A stretch of 64,000 bases of DNA from VXLM01 sp034421575 (GTDB taxonomy: Bacteria > Chloroflexota > Dehalococcoidia > Lucifugimonadales > VXLM01). The notes under the pieces were generated by a model that had not been told where the DNA came from, ran no database searches, and worked only from the letters and a program-made list of their open reading frames with translations. The position numbers and the translations under genes are program-made. Of the stretch, positions 17,446 to 25,977 are shown in pieces (position 1 is the first letter of the stretch; each line of letters opens with the position of its first letter). The DNA is taken from NCBI GenBank assembly GCA_034421575.1, contig DAOUKG010000044.1:38668-102667 (forward strand), given 5' to 3'.

Positions 17446-19113
17446 TCACCCTCTCGCGGCGACCTTCTTCCATGTATCCCTCAGCGTGACCGTCCGGTTG
17501 AACACCGGCGCGCCGGGCCGTGAGTCCGGGTCGACGGCGAAGTAGCCCGTCCGCTCGAACTGGATTTTCTCGCCCGGAACCACGTCCGCCAGGCTTGGCT
17601 CGACCTTTGCGTCGAGAATGACCTGCAGAGATTCCGGGTTGAGGGTGGTCATGAAGTCGTCGTCATCGTCGGGGCGCTCCGAGGTGAAGAGGTGCTCGTA
17701 CAACCGCACCTCGGCATTAATCGCGTGTTCCGACGAGACCCAGTGGATGGTGCCCCGCACTCTTCGTCCGTCGGGGGCCTGTCCGCCGCGCGTCTCCGGG
17801 TCGTAGGTGCAGCGCAGTTCCACGACCTCGCCCGCGTCGTCCTTGATGATGTCCGTGCACGTGATGAAGTAGCCGTAGCGCAGCCGTACTTCGCGGCCAG
17901 GGGCCAGCCGGAAGAACTTCCTCGGCGGGTCCTCCATGAAGTCGTCGCGCTCGATATACAGCTCGCGCGAAAAAGGCAGCTTTCGTGTACCCGCCTCCGG
18001 GTCTTCTGGATTGTTGATCGCGTCAAGCTCCTCGGTCTGCCCTTCGGGGTAGTTCTCTATGACCACCTTGAGCGGCTTCAGGACGGCGAGACGGCGAAGC
18101 GCACTTGCATTCAGATCATCCCGCACGGCGTGTTCGAGCATGGCGATGTCGATCACGTTTTGCCGCTTGGCGACACCTACCTGCTCGCAGAAGTTGCGTA
18201 TCGACTCCGGCGTGTATCCTCGCCTGCGGAGACCTGCGAGGGTTGGCATCCGTGGATCGTCCCAGCCGCCGACGTGCCTTTCCTTAACGAGCTGCACGAG
18301 CTTGCGCTTGCTGAGCACGGTGTTGCTGAGGTTCAGCCGCGCAAACTCGATCTGCTGAGGGTGATACTCGTCCAGATTGTCAAGGAACCAGTCGTACAGG
18401 GGCCGGTGGTCCTCGTACTCCATCGTGCAGATGGAGTGAGTCACTCCTTCGATGGAGTCGCTCTGCCCGTGCGCGAAATCGTACATCGGGTAGATCACCC
18501 ACTGCTCGCCCGTACGATGGTGCGGAGTCTTGAGGATGCGGTACAACACCGGGTCACGCATGTTGATGTTGCCGGACGCCATGTCGATCTTGGCGCGCAG
18601 CACCTTCGTCCCCTCCTCGAACTCTCCCTCCTTCATCCCCCGGAATAGGGCGAGGTTGTCCTCCACTGAGCGATTCCTGTATGGACTCTCGACTCCCGCC
18701 TCGGTCAGAGTGCCCCGGTACTTGCGAATCTGCTCCTGGTCCAGGTCGTCGACGTACGCCTTGCCCTTCTCGATCAGGTCGATGGCGAAATCGTGCAGCT
18801 TGTCGAAGTGGTCGGAGGCGAAGTAGAGGTGTTCTCTCCAGTCCCAGCCGAGCCATCGCACGTCTTCGAGGATGCTCTCGACGTACTCCTCCTCCTCCTT
18901 GGCCGGGTTCGTATCATCGAAGCGCATGTGGCAGCGCCCGTCGTACTTGTCGGCGAGGCCGAAGTTGAGGCACATCGACTTGGCGTGACCGATGTGGAGG
19001 TACCCGTTGGGCTCCGGGGGAAAGCGCGTTATGACCTCGCCGCCGAACCGCCCATTGCGGTTGTGCTCTTCGACGAAGTCCTCGATGAAATTAGCCGGTT
19101 CGGTTTCAGCCAT
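17446..19113 (-). CDS. glnS: Glutaminyl-tRNA synthetase
   Basis: This 555-residue class Ib synthetase charges tRNA-Gln directly. The HIGH-type motif is in PPEPNGYLHIGHAKSM (about 32-47) and the KMSKS-type loop reads VLSKRKL (about 268). The acceptor-binding and two beta-barrel anticodon domains follow, ending in LRDTWKKVAARG. Length matches E. coli GlnS (554). ATG start; the reading frame before it overlaps by 8 bp. No gatCAB genes are visible here. Confidence 0.97.
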   Translation of the reverse strand: MAETEPANFIEDFVEEHNRNGRFGGEVITRFPPEPNGYLHIGHAKSMCLNFGLADKYDGRCHMRFDDTNPAKEEEEYVESILEDVRWLGWDWREHLYFASDHFDKLHDFAIDLIEKGKAYVDDLDQEQIRKYRGTLTEAGVESPYRNRSVEDNLALFRGMKEGEFEEGTKVLRAKIDMASGNINMRDPVLYRILKTPHHRTGEQWVIYPMYDFAHGQSDSIEGVTHSICTMEYEDHRPLYDWFLDNLDEYHPQQIEFARLNLSNTVLSKRKLVQLVKERHVGGWDDPRMPTLAGLRRRGYTPESIRNFCEQVGVAKRQNVIDIAMLEHAVRDDLNASALRRLAVLKPLKVVIENYPEGQTEELDAINNPEDPEAGTRKLPFSRELYIERDDFMEDPPRKFFRLAPGREVRLRYGYFITCTDIIKDDAGEVVELRCTYDPETRGGQAPDGRRVRGTIHWVSSEHAINAEVRLYEHLFTSERPDDDDDFMTTLNPESLQVILDAKVEPSLADVVPGEKIQFERTGYFAVDPDSRPGAPVFNRTVTLRDTWKKVAARG

Positions 19114-19261
19114 ACCGTTCTCGGCCCTCTCGGATCATGTTTACGATCTCGTCGGTCGTCACGCCGAGGTCGACGCCTTCGACGTCGAGAGGGGATACCT
19201 CTCTTCGAGGCTTGCTTCCCGTTCTCGGCACACGGCGGTCTTTACTCTTGTCGGGTTTCAT
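19106..19261 (-). CDS. Short unknown protein overlapping the glnS start
   Basis: This 51-residue frame starts at ATG 19261 with AGGA upstream and ends 8 bp inside glnS, suggesting translational coupling. Its basic, Pro-rich N-terminus is followed by GVTTDEIVNMIREGRERYG, which resembles the tails of VapB/AbrB-type antitoxins. No toxin adjoins. It may be a remnant or a leader peptide for glnS. Confidence 0.35.
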   Translation of the reverse strand: MKPDKSKDRRVPRTGSKPRREVSPLDVEGVDLGVTTDEIVNMIREGRERYG

Positions 19262-19402
19262 GGGTCTTGTCCTGCCACACGCGGTCTGAATATCAGGCGG
19301 TGGCGTCCAGTATAAATCATCCTGTGCTCTCAACCCACGATTTCCCCTGCCCGCATCCGTTTAGAACACCCTAACCCTAACCCGTTGACAGGAGGGAGGA
19401 TT

Positions 19403-19429
19403 GGATTCCCGCCTTCGCGGGAATGACGG
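19403..19429. repeat. Palindromic repeat GGATTCCCGCCTTCGCGGGA
   Basis: A perfect copy of the commonest hairpin, ending in ATGACGG, lies just downstream of the bicupin gene's stop, where it could end that transcript. About a dozen copies and variants occur in the window. Confidence 0.8.
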
Positions 19430-19446
19430 AGGCGGAGGATTTTGGC

Positions 19447-20229
19447 CTACACCAGCGCGCTGAGGATGAGGTGCTGGCACCAGTCGTCGCCATCGTTGAT
19501 GAAGGCGTGCTGGGTCTTCTCCGGGATGTAGGCGCAGTCGCCCTCCCGCACGTCGTAGGTCTTGTCGCCGAGGAGCATCTTGCCCCGCCCGTACGTGAAG
19601 ATGTACACCTGCTCCTTCCCGACGTGCTCGTGGGGACCTTCCTCCTGGCCGCCAGGCATCATGTGCATGGTGAAGCCGTGGAATCCCTCCAGAGGGGCCT
19701 GCTGGTAGGTGCGGTCCGGGAATCCGACCTTCTCGGCCATGATCTTCCAGCCCACGGCACCGTGACTCATGTGGGGCGCGCCGTCTCGCCAGTTGCGGAT
19801 GACAGGCTCCACACGTCCGCGATCAAGGTCGCCGTCGGGGTGATCCTCCGCCCAGTACGGAATCGCGCTAATGACGTAGTGCTCCAGGAATTCATCGCTG
19901 TCGTTGATGATCGCGTGGACGCCCTGCGCCGGCATGTACACGGCGTCGCCCTCTTTGACCGGGAACCGCTCTTCCCCAAGCTGCACGGCTCCCGTCCCGC
20001 TGACGATGTAGTAGACGTGCTCCTTTGCCGGGTGCGTGTGAGGTGGTTCCGCCTTCGTCGGCTGCAGGAGACGATAGGTGATCCCGTGAATTCCAATTAG
20101 GGGTGCTTCCTCGTACGTCCGGCCGGGGTTGGTGCCGAGCTGCATCATCACTTTCCACCCCACCGCGCCGTGACTGTTCGCAGGGTCCTGATCGCGCCAA
20201 TTGCGGATAACGGGTCTCGGTGTTTCCAT
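19447..20229 (-). CDS. Bicupin domain-containing protein
   Basis: This 260-residue protein is made of two tandem cupin barrels with matching layouts. Each half has an 'IRNWRD' entry, a GAVGWK segment, an H.H-type metal site (PHTHPAKEHVYYI in the first, PHEHVGKEQVYIF in the second) and a closing proline/His strand. The start is ATG at 20229, with GAGGAGG 8 bases upstream. Such bicupins bind Fe, Mn or Ni and serve as dioxygenases, isomerases or storage proteins. Function not known. It is co-oriented with glnS and nadE but separately spaced. Confidence 0.85.
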   Translation of the reverse strand: METPRPVIRNWRDQDPANSHGAVGWKVMMQLGTNPGRTYEEAPLIGIHGITYRLLQPTKAEPPHTHPAKEHVYYIVSGTGAVQLGEERFPVKEGDAVYMPAQGVHAIINDSDEFLEHYVISAIPYWAEDHPDGDLDRGRVEPVIRNWRDGAPHMSHGAVGWKIMAEKVGFPDRTYQQAPLEGFHGFTMHMMPGGQEEGPHEHVGKEQVYIFTYGRGKMLLGDKTYDVREGDCAYIPEKTQHAFINDGDDWCQHLILSALV

Positions 20230-20287
20230 CGGAGTCCTCCTCACGTCCAAGGCTCAACTCATTGTACACCCGATGGGGCGTCGAACG

Positions 20288-22024
20288 TCAGAAGGGGCGG
20301 TACTTGTTGGCGATGGGCATGCGGCGGTCGCGACCGAAGTTGCGGGGGGTGATCTTGATGCCGGGCGGGGCCTGACGACGCTTGTACTCGTTGCGGTCTA
20401 CGAGTGTGACGATGTCCTTCACCGTCTGCTCGTCGAAGCCCGCCTCGACTATCTCTTCGAAGCTGCGGTCCTCCTCCACGTACGCCTTGAGTATCGGGTC
20501 GAGCACCTCGTAGGGCGGGAGAGAGTCCTGGTCGGTCTGGTCGGCCCGGAGCTCGGCGCTGGGGGGCTTGGTCAATACGGTCTCAGGGATGACCGGCCCA
20601 TCGCCCCGCACGTTTCGGTACCTGCACAGTTCGTACACCAGCGTCTTGGGCACGTCCTTGATGACAGCGAACCCGCCCGCCATGTCGCCGTAGATGGTCG
20701 CGTAGCCGACCGCAAGCTCGCTCTTGTTGCCTGTCGTCAGGACGAGCCAGCCGAACTTGTTGGACATCGCCATCACGAGCAGACCCCTGATCCGCGACTG
20801 GAGGTTCTCCTCCGCCAGGCCCGGCTCGTAGCCCGCGAAGTGGGGATCGAGCGTCCCAAGCGCCGACGAGAAGACGTCCTCGATCTGCGCGGTCTTAAGC
20901 TCGATGCCAAGGTTCTCCGCCAGCTCGCGGGCGTCGAGAATGCTCCCCTCGGAGGAGTACCGCGACGGCATCGAGAGTCCACACACCGAGTCGGAACCGA
21001 GCGCGTCGACGGCGATAGTCGCCACCAGGCTGGAATCCACGCCGCCCGAAAGCGCGACCAGCACCTTGTTTGTGAAGCCCGACTTGGCAATGTAGTCACG
21101 CGTCCCTGTAACCAGCGCTTCGTATACCTCTGCGGTCTCGTCGTATCTCGTCGGTTGGCGGTCAGGCAGCGCGGGCTTGGCTCCGTTGGATTCTTCGGAT
21201 ATGACCGACACGTGCGACGTCCCGACCTGCTTGAGGAGTGCCGAGCTTTCCTTGCGGGAGCGCGTGTCGCGTGCCCTTGCACGGAATACCGCGTCGATGT
21301 CCAAGTCGGCAACGACCAGGTCTTCCTCGAACTGGCTGCCCATCGCCACGACCTTGCCAAACGGATCGTACACGATGCTCGCCCCGTCGAAGACCAATTC
21401 GTCCTGTCCGCCGACAAGGTTTACGTAGGCCACGTACACCCCGTTGTCCGACGCGCGCGTGGCGAGCATATTCTCCCGCCACTGGATCTTGCCGGAGTAG
21501 AACGGCGACGCGCTGATATTGACGATGACCTCCGCTCCGGCGGCTCGCTGCACGACCGTCGGCCCCACCGCCTGCCAGATGTCCTCGCATACGTTGACGC
21601 CCACGCGAACGCCGCCGATCACGTACACGGGGCACTCGCGCCCAGCCTTGAAGTAACGCTCCTCGTCGAACACGCCGTAGTTAGGCGGGAACATCTTGTG
21701 GTAGACGCCCGCGAGCCTTCCGTCGTGCGCGACAGCGGCGGCGTTGTGAAGGTCGGCCTCGGAGTCCACGAATCCGACAATCGACGTGATGCCGTTCGAC
21801 GCCTTCACCACCTGACGCATCCGCGCCCTGTTGTCCTCGATGAACTGGTGCTTGAATAGCAGGTCTTCCGGCGGATAGCCGGTGATTGCAAGCTCGGGAA
21901 AAGCTACGAGGTCAGCACCGAGATCGCGGGCGCGTGCCATATAATCGAGGACCTTTGCGGTGTTGCCGTCGAGGTCGCCGACCGTCGTATTGATCTGTGC
22001 CAGCGCGATTCGGAGAGTTTTCAT
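20288..22024 (-). CDS. nadE: Glutamine-dependent NAD+ synthetase
   Basis: This 578-residue two-domain enzyme makes NAD+ from nicotinate adenine dinucleotide with glutamine-derived ammonia. The N-terminal nitrilase-type glutaminase holds the Glu-Lys-Cys triad in FPELAITGYPPEDLL (about 42), KMFPPNYG (about 115) and VNVCEDIW (about 150). The C-terminal synthetase begins with the PP-loop ALSGGVDSSLVATIA (about 320). The end, ...ANKYRPF, is typical. ATG start. It is last in line after the aminotransferase gene on this strand, separated by a palindromic repeat. Confidence 0.97.
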   Translation of the reverse strand: MKTLRIALAQINTTVGDLDGNTAKVLDYMARARDLGADLVAFPELAITGYPPEDLLFKHQFIEDNRARMRQVVKASNGITSIVGFVDSEADLHNAAAVAHDGRLAGVYHKMFPPNYGVFDEERYFKAGRECPVYVIGGVRVGVNVCEDIWQAVGPTVVQRAAGAEVIVNISASPFYSGKIQWRENMLATRASDNGVYVAYVNLVGGQDELVFDGASIVYDPFGKVVAMGSQFEEDLVVADLDIDAVFRARARDTRSRKESSALLKQVGTSHVSVISEESNGAKPALPDRQPTRYDETAEVYEALVTGTRDYIAKSGFTNKVLVALSGGVDSSLVATIAVDALGSDSVCGLSMPSRYSSEGSILDARELAENLGIELKTAQIEDVFSSALGTLDPHFAGYEPGLAEENLQSRIRGLLVMAMSNKFGWLVLTTGNKSELAVGYATIYGDMAGGFAVIKDVPKTLVYELCRYRNVRGDGPVIPETVLTKPPSAELRADQTDQDSLPPYEVLDPILKAYVEEDRSFEEIVEAGFDEQTVKDIVTLVDRNEYKRRQAPPGIKITPRNFGRDRRMPIANKYRPF

Positions 22025-22111
22025 GCCAGTGGAGCCGAAACAGGTATGCGGTTTCTAGGGATATTTCCGTCCAACCATCATTGAAATGAATAGACGCCCT
22101 TACCTTATGGC

Positions 22112-22140
22112 GTAGGAGCGGGTTTGAAACCCGCTCCTAC
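22112..22140. repeat. 29-bp perfect palindrome
   Basis: GTAGGAGCGGGTTT-G-AAACCCGCTCCTAC lies between the aminotransferase stop and nadE start. Same family as 4603-4629. Confidence 0.75.
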
Positions 22141-22160
22141 CATTCATTCCCCATCATCGT

Positions 22161-23330
22161 CTACGAACTATTAGCGTCCACGAACTCCGCGATCCGCTCC
22201 AGCGCCCGTTCCAGGTTCTCGACCGAGTTGGCGAAAGAGAACCGCACGCACCCCGTGCCGTACTGTCCAAACGACTCTCCCGCGAGCGAGGCCACGCCGT
22301 AGTCCTGCAGCAGGTCGTCGGCGAACCGGCGGCTGGTCATGCCGGTTCCCTCGATGTTCGGGAAGGCGTAGAACGCGCCCTTCGGCATCGGGCACCGGAT
22401 GCCGGGTATCTCGTTGAGCCCGCCCACGAACACGTCCCGGCGGGACTTGAACTCGTCTCGGAACTCGTAGGTTAGCTCCTGTGGGCCCTGCAGCGCCTCG
22501 ACTCCGGCCATCTGGATGGCAGACGCCGTGCACGAGACGCTGTTGGTGTTCAGCTTCGAGAAGTGCGGCACGAGCTCCTCCGGCATGACGCCGTAGCCGA
22601 TGCGCCAGCCCGTCATCGCGTAGGTCTTGGAGAAGCCGTCGAGGATGATCGTCCGCTCCGCGAGCCCGGGGAAGGACGCAATGCTAGAGTGCTCCCCCTC
22701 GAAGAGAAGACGGATGTAGATCTCGTCGCTCAGCACCCAGAGGTCGTGCTCCACGGCGAGTTCCGCAAGCTGCCTGATGGTATCCCGCTCCACCACGCTG
22801 CCGCACGGATTGTTCGGTGAATTAATGACCATCAGAGTGGTCTTCGGCGTGATCGATGCCGCGACCTCGTCCACGTCGATCTCGAAATCGCGCTCCGACA
22901 GCAGCTTGATCGGCACGGGCACCCCGCCGACGAAGTTGATCATCGACTCGTAGATCGGGAATCCGGGGTTCGGATAGAGCACCTCGTCGCCCTCGTCCAC
23001 GAGGGCAAGCATAGCGAAAAACATGATCGGCTTGGCCCCGGACGTTACGACGACGTTGTCGACGCCCACTTCGATGCTGCGCGTTCCGGTGACCTCAGTG
23101 GCGATGGCCTGTCGAAGTTCCGGCAGTCCCGGTGACGGCCCGTAGTGCGTGTATCCGTTCCGCAGGGCCTCAGCGCCCGCCTCGACGATGTTGGACGGCG
23201 TGTCGAAGTCCGGTTCTCCAATCTGAAGGTGGATGATGTCCCGCCCCTGCGCTTCGAGGGCCTTGGCTCTCGCCAGCACCTCGAAGGCGGTCTCCGTACC
23301 CAGGCGGTTCATCCGTTCAGCGATCTTCAT
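22161..23330 (-). CDS. Class I/II pyridoxal-phosphate aminotransferase
   Basis: This 389-residue fold-type I aminotransferase resembles the aspartate/alanine/aromatic group. The PLP lysine is in DGFSKTYAMTGWRIGY (about residue 235), the PLP-binding Asn in INSPNNPCGS (about 172) and the carboxylate-binding Arg near the C-terminus in GCVRFSFA. The N-terminus MNRLGTETAFEVLARAKALE is typical of AspC subfamily Igamma. ATG start. Divergent from ispH, with about 106 bp between start codons. Confidence 0.92.
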   Translation of the reverse strand: MKIAERMNRLGTETAFEVLARAKALEAQGRDIIHLQIGEPDFDTPSNIVEAGAEALRNGYTHYGPSPGLPELRQAIATEVTGTRSIEVGVDNVVVTSGAKPIMFFAMLALVDEGDEVLYPNPGFPIYESMINFVGGVPVPIKLLSERDFEIDVDEVAASITPKTTLMVINSPNNPCGSVVERDTIRQLAELAVEHDLWVLSDEIYIRLLFEGEHSSIASFPGLAERTIILDGFSKTYAMTGWRIGYGVMPEELVPHFSKLNTNSVSCTASAIQMAGVEALQGPQELTYEFRDEFKSRRDVFVGGLNEIPGIRCPMPKGAFYAFPNIEGTGMTSRRFADDLLQDYGVASLAGESFGQYGTGCVRFSFANSVENLERALERIAEFVDANSS

Positions 23331-23381
23331 TCCCCCACTCCCTCACTCTTGAATGTATGTAGTATACACCCGCCGTATTAC

Positions 23382-23410
23382 CTGACGCCCTACCCTCGCG
23401 GTGATACAAT
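23382..23410 (+). promoter_or_regulatory. Sigma70-type promoter candidate for ispH
   Basis: CTGACG and TACAAT are separated by 17 bp, with the -10 box 26 bp before the ispH ATG. This rules against a GTG start at 23401. Confidence 0.5.
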
Positions 23411-23436
23411 TGACTTACTTTGCATGGAGGGGCGGC

Positions 23437-24366
23437 ATGAACGTATTCCTCGGTACGCCCAGGGGCTTCTGCGCCGGCGTGGTCATGGCCATCGACGTGG
23501 TCGAGATCGCCCTTGAGCGTTTCGGCCCGCCCGTGTACATGAAGCACCAGATCGTCCACAACCCCCACGTCGTGGACGCGCTGGAGGCAAAGGGCGCGAG
23601 AACCGTCGAGGATGTCGCGGAGATACCGCCGGAGTCCGTAGTCGTCTTCTCCGCGCACGGCTCCCCACCGGAGGACTTCGAGCGCGCCAAGGACCGAGGC
23701 CTCCACGTCCTCGACGCCACGTGTCCCCTTGTCACCAAGGTCCACAACGAGGCCAAACGCTACGACCGCGAGGGACGCAAGCTCATCATCGTCGGACACA
23801 AGGGCCACCAGGAGGTCAGGGGCACGATGGGACATCGCCCGATGTTCCTGATAGACGAGCGCGAGGGCGTCAACCTGCCGGAATGGCAGGACGACACCCC
23901 CGTCACCGTCCTCACGCAAACGACCCTTTCCGTCGACGATACCCAGCAGGTCATCGACCAGATCGAGGACGGCTTCGACAACGTGATCGTGCGGAACGAC
24001 CTCTGCTACGCCACGACAAACCGCCAGTTCTCCGTGAAGGAGCTCTGCAAGCTCGTCGATCTCGTCCTCGTCATCGGCGCGCCCAACAGTTCGAATTGCA
24101 ACCGCCTTCGCGAGGTCGCGAACGCGCAGGGAGTCCCCGCCTACCTCATCAACAGTCCTGGCGAGCTTCACGACGAGTGGTTCGAGGGGGTCGAGAACGT
24201 AGGAGTCACGTCGGGAGCCTCCACCCCCGAAGAGCTTGTCAGCGCAGTCGTGGACGCTATCGAACCCGACAGTGTGACTACCCTGCGAGGCGCCGACGAG
24301 GACATCCGCTTCAAGCTCCCCAAGGTGTTGTGCTGCGACCGCCACACCGAGCTCTGGTACGCATAA
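23437..24366 (+). CDS. ispH: 4-hydroxy-3-methylbut-2-enyl diphosphate reductase
   Basis: This 309-residue iron-sulfur enzyme is the last step of the MEP isoprenoid pathway, making IPP and DMAPP from HMBPP. The three cluster cysteines are in RGFCAGV (about 12), DATCPLV (about 98) and DLCYATTNRQ (about 193). The proton-donor Glu lies near TQTTLSVDD. Further landmarks are the SSNCNRL and SGASTPEELV segments. The start is ATG at 23437 because GGAGG lies just upstream and the promoter candidate overlaps the alternative GTG. comB follows after 10 bp. Confidence 0.96.
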   Translation: MNVFLGTPRGFCAGVVMAIDVVEIALERFGPPVYMKHQIVHNPHVVDALEAKGARTVEDVAEIPPESVVVFSAHGSPPEDFERAKDRGLHVLDATCPLVTKVHNEAKRYDREGRKLIIVGHKGHQEVRGTMGHRPMFLIDEREGVNLPEWQDDTPVTVLTQTTLSVDDTQQVIDQIEDGFDNVIVRNDLCYATTNRQFSVKELCKLVDLVLVIGAPNSSNCNRLREVANAQGVPAYLINSPGELHDEWFEGVENVGVTSGASTPEELVSAVVDAIEPDSVTTLRGADEDIRFKLPKVLCCDRHTELWYA

Positions 24367-24376
24367 CGCCGATCCC

Positions 24377-25072
24377 ATGCAGATCATCGTCGACAGCCTG
24401 ATCGAGGGAGCCCGACGCGCCCGTGGAACAGTCATCATCATCGATGTCTTTCGCGCGTTCACGACGGAGGCCGTCGCCTTCCAGCGTGGCGCGAAGAAGA
24501 TCATCCTCGTCGGCAGCCCGGAGGAGGCCCTGCGTCTCAGGGATGAGGGCATCACCGACCTCTGCGTCGGTGAGGTGCAGGGCATGCGTCCGCCCGGCTT
24601 CGACTACAACAACTCGCCGTATGAGATGTCGCAGGCCGACATCGAGGGCAAGGTGCTCGCCCACTCCACGATGGCCGGCACCGTCGGCGTCACGTCGGCC
24701 GTCAACGCCGATGAAATCTACGTCGGCTCACTCGTCATCGCCAAGCCCACCATGGAGGCCGTCCGGCGAGACGCGCCCGAACTCGTGACCATCGTTGCCA
24801 TGGGTGACGGCGGCAAGGTGCGAACCGACGAGGACGAGCAGTGCGCCCTCTACATGAGAAACCTTCTGGAGGGACGACACCCCGACCCCGGCGCGGTGCG
24901 CAGCCTCGTCATGGCCTGCGATCAGGCCGCCAAGTACGACGATCCCGCCAAGCCTCACTTTCGTCGTGAAGATAGAGAGACCGCCCTTCAAATAGACTCC
25001 GTCCCCTTCGCGATCAAGGTCTCCCGCGAGGACGACATGTTGGTCTCCCGTCCGGTCCACCCTCCTCAATAG
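24377..25072 (+). CDS. comB: 2-phosphosulfolactate phosphatase (ComB family)
   Basis: This 231-residue Mg-dependent phosphatase is in the ComB family, which converts 2-phosphosulfolactate to sulfolactate in coenzyme M synthesis. Many bacteria have homologues whose role is sulfolactate metabolism or unknown. Family landmarks are IIDVFRAFTT (about 22), the GEVQGMRPPGFDYNNSP segment (about 72-90), STMAGT (about 97) and the VAMGDGG loop. It lies 10 bp after ispH, so they are probably co-transcribed; no other coenzyme M genes are present. Confidence 0.85.
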   Translation: MQIIVDSLIEGARRARGTVIIIDVFRAFTTEAVAFQRGAKKIILVGSPEEALRLRDEGITDLCVGEVQGMRPPGFDYNNSPYEMSQADIEGKVLAHSTMAGTVGVTSAVNADEIYVGSLVIAKPTMEAVRRDAPELVTIVAMGDGGKVRTDEDEQCALYMRNLLEGRHPDPGAVRSLVMACDQAAKYDDPAKPHFRREDRETALQIDSVPFAIKVSREDDMLVSRPVHPPQ

Positions 25073-25178
25073 GCAAGGACGACGCCGACGCGCTGTTAAA
25101 TCATGACCTCGACTAACTGTCGAGAGTGAGTTCAGCAAGGCTGTCGCGCCAAGAGGGTGTCTGACAAATCATTCGGAC

Positions 25179-25313
25179 CCGTTCGTGGTGAGCTTGTCGA
25201 ACCATGAACAGCCTGACCACCCTTCGACAGGCTTCTAATACCATTTCGTTTTGACTACGCGATAAATTATCGACACACACAGCCCACCGTCATTCCCGCT
25301 CTCGCGGGAATCC
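25179..25313. repeat. Composite of three repeats in a gene-poor gap
   Basis: The 390-bp gap after comB holds a CGTTCGTGGTGAGCTTGTCG stem-loop (25179-25233). Next is a CTAATACCATTTCGTTTTGA unit (from 25235), which also occurs in reverse near 58212-58236. Last is a GTCATTCCCGCTCTCGCGGG hairpin (25287-25313). No gene found here. Confidence 0.75.
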
Positions 25314-25462
25314 AATACCCTCTCCCGTTCTGGGCTGACAGCGGCAGGCAAAGCGAATTTGCAGCTATGATCCGGCCACCGCAACCCTGCCAGCCCGCAG
25401 ACCGGCAAGATGATTTTGGAGGTGATACCATCGGCTCACCTTGCCAGGGGAGGAACCGGTCC

Positions 25463-25738
25463 GTGAAAGACGTTGCCAACGCCGTTGACCAGTGGTTCAA
25501 GGAGAATCCGCGTCTCGGATCTGTAGTTACTGCCATTCCCACCGCGCTGGGAATCCTCTACATCGGCGAGTTCGTCGCCGCGCTCCTTGGGGATCGATCA
25601 CCCAACTGGTCCCCTTGGCAGGGAGGGCTCCTCGAAAGCCAGGAGGGTTGGATTGGGCTCGCAGTTGGCGCGGTCATCATAGTCGTGGTCCACGTGCAGG
25701 TAAGGCGACTGTTCCGCCGCTACGTCGATAGAAACTGA
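25463..25738 (+). CDS. Small membrane protein of unknown function
   Basis: This 91-residue protein starts at GTG 25463, set by GGGGAGG about 8 bases upstream; longer readings from 25367 run through gap sequence. It has two hydrophobic segments (about 19-38 and 62-80) and a basic C-terminal tail (VRRLFRRYVDRN), suggesting both ends in the cytoplasm. No family recognised. Confidence 0.6.
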   Translation: MKDVANAVDQWFKENPRLGSVVTAIPTALGILYIGEFVAALLGDRSPNWSPWQGGLLESQEGWIGLAVGAVIIVVVHVQVRRLFRRYVDRN

Positions 25739-25851
25739 TGGGACACGAGACGCCATCCGGCGTTCCACGCTTCACGAGGCCTGCACCTATAGTCCTCCCA
25801 TTTTCGCCGCCAGGAACCCCATAATTCGCGAATTCAACACTTCGCCTAGTC

Positions 25852-25878
25852 TTGAACTTGTACAAAACTTGGTATATC
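25852..25878 (+). promoter_or_regulatory. Promoter candidate for the MBL-fold gene
   Basis: TTGAAC and TATATC are spaced 15 bp, slightly short. The -10 ends 99 bp before the GTG chosen for the gene, which argues against the longer TTG start at 25852. Confidence 0.35.
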
Positions 25879-25977
25879 ATCCGGGCAAATAACGTGTCCG
25901 GAGTAGTGCAAGGTGCAAGGTTTCAAGTTTCGCTCGACCGCTGCTTTCTCGGATATGGCCCTTGTGGGAGGTGTCCT

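Noticed and set aside
20201..21859. 552-codon open frame opposite nadE
   Set aside because: Antisense to a complete, motif-rich gene; translation shows no family resemblance.
23317..24585. 422-codon frame opposite ispH
   Set aside because: Antisense to the ispH cysteine motifs and the start of comB.
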